Assembly: GCA_000695325.1 (NCBI GenBank)
Contig: AVPN01000351.1
Location: 7,555 to 31,438, forward strand
Length of the DNA: 23,884 bases
Source: Pleurobrachia bachei
Lineage: Eukaryota > Ctenophora > Tentaculata > Cydippida > Pleurobrachiidae
Reading direction: 5' to 3'
A program made the position numbers and the translations under genes. The notes below the pieces were generated by a model that saw nothing but the letters and a program-made list of their open reading frames with translations, had not been told where the DNA came from and did no database searches. Of this stretch, positions 21,601 to 23,884 are shown piece after piece. Numbering within the stretch: the stretch's first letter is position 1; every line of letters begins with the position of its first letter.

Positions 21601-22266
21601 CTCCTTCATAAACACAATTAACCCTAACACAGGTGATGCTGAAAGTAAAAAGAGAGCATTGAAGAAGGACATACAGGGTCAGCTTCGTGTGGCTCTACAG
21701 AATGCCTCTGATACAGATGACAAGAACGCTATCGTTATGAGGTACGTGGAACTGTGCAGGAAATACTGTTCCCTGATTGGCTGATGACCAGTCATGTGAC
21801 CTAAATAACGAGTTCTGATTGGTTCCTGACTAAATAACATACCCCCCCACCAGGTATGCGGAGATGTTGGACAGAAAGACGGGCGAGATAGAGGAAGAGA
21901 AGAAGAAAGCATTGAAAGATATGATGGAGAAGTTAGCTGATGAGATTGTGGAGAAGAAGACAGCGTTAAGGAAGAAACAACTCGCTGAGGTACTTAATTA
22001 TTGTTAGTTTAGAGCACGATGTTGTAATTGCGGGGGTTTCAATGGTGCTGTTTGGAATTGGAACGCGTGCCAACAAGTTATCAAACGAAGTACAAGACCT
22101 CACCAAATGGTGAAGGAGATTGTTTTTAACACAAACCTCTTCCCAGATTGACGCGGCGGGTCTGACAGAGGAGGTGGATGCAGCCCTGCCTCATCTGCGA
22201 CACAACATTGTCCCGAACAGATCCAAGATAGCAGAGGACCTAGAGAAATTAGCAAAACAATGGTAA
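66..22266 (+). CDS. Giant single-pass receptor-like protein, 54 exons, 5' partial
   Basis: I assembled this model by hand. Every intron begins GT and ends AG, and every exon length keeps the reading frame, for 6,971 nt in all: two bases completing a codon, then 2,322 codons plus TAA. Using cassette A for exons 9-11, the visible protein has a Cys-rich ectodomain (residues 1-775), a segment ending in a multibasic cleavage site (to 887), a juxtamembrane domain (888-1025), one transmembrane helix near 1030-1050, and a long cytoplasmic part (to 2322). The signal peptide and first exons lie upstream of the window. The Cys spacing fits EphR-like GCC2/GCC3 modules; the cytoplasmic half matches no family I can name. 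The role is probably cell-surface adhesion or sensing, by inference only. The terminal TAA falls at a duplication junction, so the natural C-terminus could differ. Exon blocks are described in separate entries. Confidence 0.82.
229..341. repeat. Intron 1: repeated donor region with GGTTACC steps
   Basis: The exon 1 end plus donor (accaact followed by gtgagt) recurs at 247-259 and, as accaact followed by gtaagt, at 280-292. Between them are catggttacca palindromic steps. The added segments are 25 and 58 nt, neither divisible by three. Confidence 0.8.
650..2172 (-). CDS. Nested antisense gene, 7 exons, 207 aa, unknown function
   Basis: The complete model lies inside intron 2 of the large gene, on the opposite strand. 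Exons in transcript order are 2110-2172, 1875-2003, 1686-1740, 1418-1515, 1240-1313, 900-991 and 650-762. All introns are GT/AG and all phases match. Translation starts [16 protein letters not shown] at 2172 and ends QYNAMPKNY with TAA at 650-652. Residues 1-55 are acidic and Ala/Glu-rich and probably disordered. The rest is helical and charged, with [20 protein letters not shown] and then a C-terminal half rich in Tyr, Phe, Lys and Arg ([12 protein letters not shown]). There is no signal peptide or membrane segment, so it is probably intracellular. I do not recognise the family. One of its introns carries a MITE copy. I saw no clear poly(A) signal downstream of the stop. Confidence 0.82.
1017..1119. 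mobile_element. MITE-like element, copy 1
   Basis: Lies in an intron of the nested - strand gene. Core ctgattggatgataaccagt, then cacgtgaa, ataaataacgagttctgatt, and a 3' end cggtcggttcct. The 3' end is the inverse of the AGGAACCGAC terminus seen in the best copy at 13964. Confidence 0.75.
1782..1866. repeat. GGTAACCATGGTAACC palindromic repeats
   Basis: ggtaaccatggtaacacgg and gtaaccatggttacag lie in an intron of the nested gene. They belong to the family also seen in introns 1, 13 and 17. Confidence 0.65.
2239..2310. mobile_element. Possible pogo/Tigger-like transposon terminus
   Basis: cagtcgaaccccaatttaat, followed by two further aaccccGATTTAGT-like steps, preceded by TA. This resembles pogo/Tigger terminal repeats (CAGT plus AACC steps, TA target). 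No partner end or transposase found. It lies 5' of the nested gene, in intron 2. The remainder of 2173-2596 shows no gene. Confidence 0.3.
2597..4419 (+). CDS. Exons 3-8: GCC2/GCC3-type Cys-rich modules
   Basis: Exons are 2597-2680, 2810-2890, 3265-3381, 3633-3744, 3939-4041 and 4304-4419. They encode about 200 residues of ectodomain with recurring C-P-x-G-x-Y-C units: [58 protein letters not shown]. This continues the Cys-rich series of exons 1-2, and phases are continuous (exon 7 ends in phase 0, exon 8 in phase 2). Exon 8 ends CIPGW, with the Trp codon split across the junction. That phase-2 end fits the start of exon 9 and equally the start of its duplicate 9'. Introns 4 and 6 contain partial copies of their own splice junctions. 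Confidence 0.82.
2690..2800. repeat. Intron 3: CATATATGG/GCCCATA short repeats
   Basis: Alternating ccatatttggtgttatttt, atgcccatatatggtgttat, atgcccacatatggttcttg and atgcccaaatatgg, closing with acacgtgatcac. Related copies occur in introns 8, 16, 22, 24, 28 and 48. Confidence 0.7.
3008..3264. repeat. Intron 4: TTAGTTAAAGTAACAATCTCAC satellite with duplicated acceptor
   Basis: Several copies of agttaaagtaacaatctcac, a CT run at 3177-3204, and two copies of ctactcactactag followed by gttacacgtgtctg. The first (3100-3127) is a decoy, 151 bp upstream; the second is the real exon 5 start. A related satellite fills intron 31 (13670-13810). Confidence 0.8.
4050..4136. mobile_element. MITE-like element, copy 2
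   Basis: In intron 7. It shares ctgattggctgataaccagt and aataacgagttctgattggt and ends cagtcggttcctga. The CACGTG core is mutated here to gtgaca. Confidence 0.7.
4441..4500. repeat. Intron 8: CATATATGGGCATCACGTGA repeat
   Basis: ccatatatgggcatcagatg, then ccataccataaatgggcatc and acgtgaca. Copied with the 1.4-kb duplication to 5840-5899. Confidence 0.7.
4525..5369 (+). CDS. Exons 9-11, cassette A: GCC2/GCC3 modules plus linker
   Basis: Exons are 4525-4682, 4832-4979 and 5204-5369, encoding about 158 residues. Exon 9 reads [15 protein letters not shown] and [10 protein letters not shown]. Exon 10 reads [20 protein letters not shown] and [12 protein letters not shown], which fits the GCC2/GCC3 pattern closely. 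Exon 11 is Cys-containing ([17 protein letters not shown]) and ends CTEGE in phase 0, joining exon 12 in frame. A second in-frame acceptor 27 nt inside exon 11 (exon start 5231) would drop nine residues. The block repeats as cassette B. Splicing exon 11 to exon 9' shifts frame and reaches TAA within exon 9', so the two cassettes are alternatives rather than a series. Confidence 0.8.
4980..5203. repeat. Intron 10: tandem repeats of the exon 10 donor
   Basis: Four to five imperfect units of about 45 bp containing tgcgagtaagta, actagctctgtg and tagaaaac. The real exon 10 donor (TGCGA followed by gtaagtag) is the first. Further gtaagt sites lie at about 5054, 5091 and 5118. Copied to 6377-6600. 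Confidence 0.85.
5924..6766 (+). CDS. Exons 9'-11', cassette B: near-identical duplicate
   Basis: Exons are 5924-6081, 6229-6376 and 6601-6766. By eye, 9' and 11' are identical to 9 and 11. Exon 10' has five substitutions: one Ser-to-Gly change (AGC to GGT) and three other codons changed synonymously. Splice sites are intact. Exon 8 can join 9' in frame (phase 2), and 11' joins exon 12 in frame (phase 0). Joining cassette A to B in series is out of frame, because exon 11 ends in phase 0 while 9' needs two preceding bases. The last 15 nt of exon 8 sit at 5804-5818 without a usable acceptor. An assembly artefact, such as retained haplotypes, remains possible given the near identity. Confidence 0.65.
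7182..7284. repeat. GC-rich direct repeats in intron 11
   Basis: The block ccgctgttacg, ttgaacccy, accagcctctgccggcggg occurs twice, with a third shortened cagcctctgctgcg. The right edge of the 1.4-kb duplication falls inside it, so it may have mediated that duplication. Confidence 0.7.
7319..7573. mobile_element. Possible short inverted-repeat element in intron 11
   Basis: AATATCACAGG at 7319-7329 is matched by its reverse complement CCTGTGATATT at 7563-7573, giving an element of about 255 bp. No coding capacity and no clear target-site duplication. The surrounding intron (6767-7868) shows no gene. Confidence 0.4.
7869..9644 (+). CDS. Exons 12-16: GCC2/GCC3-type Cys-rich modules
   Basis: Exons are 7869-8030, 8460-8570, 8973-9080, 9200-9287 and 9471-9644, encoding about 214 residues. 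Exons 12, 13 and 14 all start and end in phase 0. Diagnostic units include [60 protein letters not shown], and in exon 16 [19 protein letters not shown] followed by [14 protein letters not shown]. Exon 16 is the closest match to a canonical GCC2/GCC3 module. Tyr-rich exon 13 ([10 protein letters not shown]) is more divergent. Intron 13 is filled with a donor-like satellite, and intron 15 carries a MITE beginning a few bases after the donor. Confidence 0.82.
8571..8892. repeat. Intron 13: donor-like satellite GTGAGTGGTAACCATG
   Basis: About a dozen imperfect units of roughly 20-35 bp based on gtgagtggtaaccatggtga. The exon 13 donor (GAG followed by gtgagtggtaacc) is the first unit, so most later units also present a good 5' splice-site consensus. 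Confidence 0.85.
9291..9391. mobile_element. MITE-like element, copy 3
   Basis: In intron 15, starting within about five bases of the exon 15 donor. Contains accgaccgaaccaggaa, ttggctgataagcagtcacg and the ataacgagttctgattgg block, and ends gtcggtcc. Confidence 0.75.
9655..9716. repeat. Intron 16: two CATATATGGGCATCACGTGA copies
   Basis: ccatatatgggcatcacgtg occurs twice with slight changes, about 33 bp apart. Same family as intron 8. Confidence 0.75.
9730..10477 (+). CDS. Exons 17-19: EGF-like and Cys-rich segment
   Basis: Exons are 9730-9846, 10148-10260 and 10371-10477, about 112 residues. Exon 17 reads [11 protein letters not shown], then [15 protein letters not shown]. The C-x-C and C-x-D-G-Y-x-P pattern recalls the second half of an EGF-like domain. 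Exon 18 adds CVPKIYPLC and exon 19 adds [10 protein letters not shown] and [18 protein letters not shown]. It follows the GCC2/GCC3 array and closes the Cys-dense part of the ectodomain. Domain assignment is by Cys spacing only. Intron 17 has a second copy of the end of exon 17 plus its donor. Confidence 0.78.
10271..10350. mobile_element. MITE-like element, copy 4 (partial)
   Basis: In intron 18. Contains tgattggctggtgaccagtc, acgtgacataaataatgaat and tctgattggttgtttc. Terminal inverted repeats are degraded. Confidence 0.65.
10622..11181 (+). CDS. Exons 20-22: beta-rich segment ending in furin-type site
   Basis: Exons are 10622-10654 (a 33-nt microexon), 10733-10910 and 11057-11181. The microexon reads [10 protein letters not shown] and ends ATATT before the donor gtaatt, giving a split Phe codon with exon 21. 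That donor is weak, and a stronger gtgagt lies 6 nt downstream, but using it brings TAA into frame. Exon 21 continues [18 protein letters not shown]. Exon 22 ends SLNRRRRK with the next Arg codon split (AG|G), then Asp-Ala from exon 23. R-R-R-R-K-R followed by D is a strong proprotein-convertase consensus, suggesting extracellular processing about 138 residues before the membrane. Confidence 0.78.
11186..11272. repeat. Intron 22: CATATATGGTGTTGATATTG copies
   Basis: ccatatatggtgttgatat twice, then atgtccatatacggtcaagt and aatcacgtgt. Same family as introns 3, 8 and 16. Confidence 0.7.
11279..12202 (+). CDS. Exons 23-26: juxtamembrane ectodomain, possibly cupredoxin-like
   Basis: Exons are 11279-11359, 11524-11604, 11806-11941 and 12088-12202, about 138 residues between the multibasic site and the transmembrane helix. 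Exon 25 carries [20 protein letters not shown] followed by KTMIISVMG. The order aromatic-hydrophobic strand, G-T-F-x-F, then a V/I-rich strand resembles the last strands of cupredoxin folds. The His/Cys/Met copper ligands are not evident, so if it is cupredoxin-like it is probably metal-free. Exon 26 starts [12 protein letters not shown] and ends [11 protein letters not shown] just before the membrane. This domain would stay membrane-bound after cleavage. The fold call is a low-confidence inference; the exon calls are firm by phase. Confidence 0.75.
12429..12578 (+). CDS. Exon 27: single transmembrane helix and cytoplasmic start
   Basis: After a split Gly-Val junction, the exon encodes [20 protein letters not shown], an uninterrupted 20-residue hydrophobic helix with no charged residue. 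[20 protein letters not shown] follows. Basic residues immediately C-terminal to the helix fit a type I orientation, with the Cys-rich region outside and the remainder inside. It starts after ctctcag at 12429 and ends in phase 1 before gttagt. The donor lies 5 nt upstream of a long TCTG microsatellite. Confidence 0.85.
12583..12752. repeat. TCTG tetranucleotide microsatellite in intron 27
   Basis: Near-perfect tgtc/tctg repeat with occasional tgta interruptions. It produces spurious open frames on both strands. Confidence 0.97.
12801..14320 (+). CDS. Exons 28-33: cytoplasmic coiled-coil region
   Basis: Exons are 12801-12862, 12959-13102, 13279-13399, 13553-13662, 13817-13954 and 14178-14320, about 239 residues. 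Exon 29 holds an Ala/Gly stretch and [20 protein letters not shown]. Exons 30-32 are rich in Lys, Glu, Gln and Leu ([60 protein letters not shown]) and probably form a coiled coil or helical bundle. Exon 33 continues [15 protein letters not shown], then shifts to a beta-like [20 protein letters not shown]. Most phases are 0 or 1. Position after the transmembrane helix makes this cytoplasmic; an oligomerisation or scaffold role is inferred. Confidence 0.8.
13964..14063. mobile_element. MITE-like element, copy 5 (best preserved)
   Basis: In intron 32, ten bases after the exon 32 end. It starts aggaaccgac and ends gtcggttcct, a 10-bp terminal inverted repeat, with the shared gataaccagtcacgtgacct core between. 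About 100 bp, with no coding capacity. Confidence 0.8.
14412..14616. repeat. GAAACT hexanucleotide microsatellite in intron 33
   Basis: About 34 hexamers of gaaact with gagact and ttaaac variants. It produces spurious Lys-Leu or Ser-Phe frames. Confidence 0.97.
14746..16349 (+). CDS. Exons 34-39: cytoplasmic P-x-T-G repeat region
   Basis: Exons are 14746-14831, 14957-15073, 15295-15440, 15585-15800, 15909-16038 and 16168-16349, about 293 residues. A loose repeat recurs in which a short beta strand leads to P-x-T-x-x-x-x-P-I/V-x-[50 protein letters not shown]. The Asp-Pro/Asn-Pro-Thr-Gly theme recalls plakin-repeat-like or other beta-solenoid units, but I cannot assign a family. Exon 39 returns to helical sequence ([20 protein letters not shown]). 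For exon 34, an acceptor-like site 37 nt upstream (exon start 14709) would reach TGA in frame, so the acceptor at 14744-14745 was chosen. The reading frame stays open through intron 39 by chance. Confidence 0.8.
16050..16144. mobile_element. MITE-like element, copy 6
   Basis: In intron 38. The ctgataaccagt element is repeated twice before cacgtgacttaaataatgag. The 3' end is gtttggttcctg. Confidence 0.7.
16522..16681 (+). CDS. Exon 40: helical exon whose 3' half seeds a 99-bp array
   Basis: Starts after attcag in phase 0 and reads [35 protein letters not shown], then [15 protein letters not shown]. It ends in phase 1 at ATTG before gtgagtag, matching exon 41. The last 91 nt plus the first 8 nt of the intron form unit 1 of an eleven-unit array that fills the start of intron 40. 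If translation ran past the first donor it would hit TAG within gtgagTAG, so only the first donor gives a read-through product without further splicing. A donor-like gtaaca at 16634 within the exon is weaker. Confidence 0.75.
16591..17730. repeat. Array of eleven 99-bp units carrying exon end, donor and acceptor-like site
   Basis: Units start at 16591, 16690, 16789, 16888, 16987, 17086, 17185, 17284, 17383, 17482 and 17581, exactly 99 bp apart. Units 1-10 look identical. Unit 11 diverges in its second half, and a degenerate partial twelfth follows to about 17730. Each unit contains ttgcag followed by GAG (acceptor-like) and ATTG followed by gtgagt (donor). Because 99 is a multiple of three, a 393-codon frame without stops exists on the - strand; that is a by-product of the array. 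Confidence 0.95.
17866..18769 (+). CDS. Exons 41-44: cytoplasmic repeats and linker helix
   Basis: Exons are 17866-17961, 18104-18183, 18281-18385 and 18658-18769, about 131 residues. Exons 41-43 continue the P-I/V-x-G style repeats ([50 protein letters not shown]). Exon 44 changes to a helix with basic patches ([20 protein letters not shown], then [10 protein letters not shown]). Phases run 1, 0, 0, 1 and are all consistent. Intron 42 carries an extra copy of the first 13 nt of exon 43 next to an AG, 40 nt upstream of the real acceptor. Intron 44 carries two extra acceptor-plus-exon-start copies of exon 45. Confidence 0.78.
18871..19012. repeat. Intron 44: inverted and direct repeat
   Basis: agagagggaaatgtagattt, accctata is followed by its near reverse complement (agggtaaatctacatttccc, actctct) after a short loop. 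The latter arm is then repeated directly at about 18979-19012, each time near a cag followed by ATGCCCTACCTAGA exon-start-like block. Confidence 0.8.
19146..20892 (+). CDS. Exons 45-49: cytoplasmic helical module (original copy)
   Basis: Exons are 19146-19396, 19595-19749, 20004-20131, 20535-20657 and 20746-20892, about 268 residues. Exon 45 reads [20 protein letters not shown] and ends [19 protein letters not shown]. Exon 46 reads [20 protein letters not shown], a likely amphipathic helix. Exon 47 reads [20 protein letters not shown] and [12 protein letters not shown]. Exon 48 reads [20 protein letters not shown]. Exon 49 is Pro/Ala-rich and ends in seven Glu and an Asp. Phases are 0, 2, 1, 1, 1. 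The block is duplicated downstream at 22260-23719 with strongly conserved protein sequence, which supports these exons being real. No family recognised. Confidence 0.8.
19322..20985. repeat. Segmental duplication, original copy
   Basis: Source segment of the copy at 22260-23812. It starts at ATGGTAACTG inside exon 45 and ends in intron 49. At 1,664 bp it is longer than the copy (1,553 bp), mainly because of an expanded CATCTCTCAC-type minisatellite in intron 47. Confidence 0.92.
20165..20475. repeat. CATCTCTCACCC minisatellite in intron 47
   Basis: Pyrimidine-rich imperfect repeats of ctcaccccatctct. A shorter relative is present in intron 47' (about 23200-23310). Confidence 0.9.
21023..22266 (+). 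CDS. Exons 50-54: charged C-terminal tail
   Basis: Exons are 21023-21162, 21257-21542, 21633-21741, 21854-21989 and 22147-22266. Exons 50-51 contain related short units: [24 protein letters not shown] and [11 protein letters not shown]. Exon 51 then has a Lys cluster of seven that could act as a nuclear-localisation or membrane-contact patch (inference). Exons 51-53 are helical and charged ([40 protein letters not shown]). Exon 54 reads [20 protein letters not shown] and ends [10 protein letters not shown] before TAA. The last codons run into the duplicated end of exon 45, so the stop may be created by that junction rather than being ancestral. Confidence 0.75.
21758..21831. mobile_element. 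MITE-like element, copy 7 (short)
   Basis: In intron 52. Starts aggaaatactgttccctgat, contains gaccagtcatgtgacctaaa, and ends ctgattggttcctgac. It lacks the tttacttg...cggtc part. Confidence 0.7.
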
Positions 22267-23719
22267 CTGAGTGTGATGAGGAGGAGAAGCGGAGGGAGGA
22301 GGTGGTGCAACAGATATACAGTCGGGTACCTGAGGTAAGTTGATAACATGAATCATGCTGCCAGACCAAACCCAAAGAACCGAGACAAACCCCGCACCAC
22401 CAGGAGTTTCTGTAGGTTTAGGTTGTGTCATGTGACTCAACATAACCCAGTGCATTCTACATTAGAAGCAGGACTCTGAGAACAGCACACTTCAAAACAC
22501 TTCAAAGATCACTTCCATTCCCCATAGTCACCCACACCCGGGCGGTATGCGGTTTGCTCAGCGTGTGGCTAAGAAACCCAAAAGAACACTTCCACATCCC
22601 CCCTGCAGGTGATAGAGAGACATATGAAGAAGGTTGGTGTTGAGCTGGGTAAATTCCTGGACCGATGCCAAAGGAACCCCAATGGACTTGCAGCTGCGAA
22701 AGAGAAACATGAACATATGACGGAGCGACTTCAGGGTGACATACGGACTCAACTTCAAAACAGGTACAATTTTACGATGACATTGCTTCATATCACCTCT
22801 ACTATTCAAAACAGGTACTTGTACTTGTATAGTTTTGGGGGTTTGATATTACTTCCATGCTCAGCTGTTGACCTATATTGACTGTGTTTTCAGCATCTCT
22901 TACACCTCATCTTACACCTCACCCTCCACCTCATATCATTTCTTACATCACCCCTTTCTAAGATGTGCTCTCACCTTGCCCTTTCTTATCTCACCTCATC
23001 CCTCCCCTTCCCCAGGCTGTGCTCAATGGACGAAGCACTAAGCTCACTGGAGTACATCCGAGAGAGGGCAGAGCTGTGTGGAGTTGAGGCAAAGACTTGG
23101 CTAGTGGGCAAAGATGGTCTACACTGGAATTCATCTATTCAGGGTTAGTAAGGTTACACGTCTTTCCCTTTTATGTCTCTTTTTCTTCTTCTTTTTTCTC
23201 TCTTTTCTCTCTCCCCATCTTCCTTCCTCAACATCCTTTTCTCTCTCCCATCTCTCACTCCATCTCTCATCCCATCTCTCTACTTTTCTCTCACCCCATC
23301 TCTCTTCTTGAGTCGCCTGACACCGTGTTCGTGCTCCCATAAGTATGAACAATTAATAAACTCTCTCCCCAGGCATGTTTGGGGATCTACCAGCCAGTAC
23401 AGGATCACACAGGGAGCTCATCCCTCTCATAGAGAAGTTGATTGAGCTGCTGAAGTCTGGCGGTGGTAGGAACTCCCTACTAACCGCAATTACAGGTAAA
23501 TATATATGACCATATTGGGTTTTTCAACTAAAACCATATTCGGGCATGAAGCTATAACTCCAACTACTACAGGTGGTACTAAGACGACCCTTACAAGTAC
23601 AGAGAGAGCAGTCAGACAGCCCGCATTCCTTGGTCCAGCTGTAGCCCCGGCACCTTCCAAAATCAGGCTGGTTCTACCCGGAATTCCAGAGGAGGAAGAG
23701 GAGGAGGAGGATACTAAGG
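22260..23719 (+). CDS. Duplicate exons 45' (partial) to 49'
   Basis: Copies are 22260-22334 (last 75 nt of exon 45), 22609-22763, 23016-23143, 23373-23495 and 23573-23719. All donors and acceptors of 46'-49' are intact. By eye, exons 45'-49' show 15 synonymous codon changes and three amino-acid changes (Asn to Ser in 45'; Thr to Ser and Phe to Leu in 48'), while intron 45' is heavily diverged. That points to protein-level constraint. Fragment 45' is fused directly to exon 54 in a different frame. Exon 53 (phase 0) could splice to 46' (phase 0) in frame, skipping exon 54 and its stop. The continuation after 49' is outside the window. It may instead be a decaying copy. Confidence 0.55.
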
Positions 23720-23812
23720 GTAAGTGGTAGAACAATAACCCACAGACAACTAATGAAAACAAATTTTTGAGTTTAACATTTTTGAGTTTTTTATTACAAT
23801 CATCTAATTCCC
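22260..23812. repeat. Segmental duplication, downstream copy
   Basis: Direct-orientation copy of 19322-20985, placed 3' of exon 54. Exons are nearly identical to the originals. Intron 45' has replaced or inserted sequence at 22340-22500, and intron 47' lacks much of the minisatellite. Exon 50 is not included. Confidence 0.92.
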
Positions 23813-23884
23813 AATTAATATGACGTGATCAACTGCTATAGCCCAACTGTTCAGTCTGAGAATTCTGATACAAAGATATTATTT

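Overview
This window looks like nuclear DNA from an intron-rich eukaryote, most likely a non-bilaterian or other invertebrate animal. A sponge is my best guess, on weak grounds: a long EphR-like GCC2/GCC3 cysteine-rich receptor, short introns, and many small intronic mobile elements. There are no prokaryotic operon features.

Nearly all of the + strand is one very large gene. I could thread 54 consecutive exons from 66 to a TAA at 22264-22266, each with GT/AG borders and matching codon phase. They give 6,971 nt, or 2,322 visible residues. The 5' end lies outside the window. The order is: cysteine-rich GCC2/GCC3-type modules (exons 1-16), an EGF-like/Cys segment (17-19), a beta-rich segment (20-22) ending in a perfect multibasic furin-type site, a roughly 138-residue juxtamembrane domain (23-26, possibly cupredoxin-like), one transmembrane helix (exon 27), then about 1,250 cytoplasmic residues. 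The cytoplasmic part has coiled coil (28-33), repeats of the form P-x-T-G-x-x-x-P-I (34-43), helical modules (44-49) and a charged tail (50-54). No kinase or other catalytic domain was recognised.

A second, complete 7-exon gene (207 aa, unrecognised) lies on the - strand inside intron 2, at 650-2172.

Two segmental duplications reshape the main gene. The first is a head-to-tail duplication (4405-5803 and 5804-7200) that doubles exons 9-11. Codon phase allows only one of the two cassettes per transcript. The second copies the end of exon 45 through exon 49 (19322-20985) to 22260-23812. The copied exons differ from the originals almost only at synonymous positions, but the copy joins exon 54 out of frame.

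A recurring pattern is that many introns carry extra copies of their own splice junction. Introns 1, 6, 10, 13, 17, 40 and 46 repeat the donor, and introns 4, 42 and 44 repeat the acceptor. The extreme case is eleven 99-bp units at exon 40. Introns also carry a MITE-like family (seven copies around a CACGTG core), two further palindromic repeat families and several microsatellites. No RNA genes or CRISPR arrays were seen.
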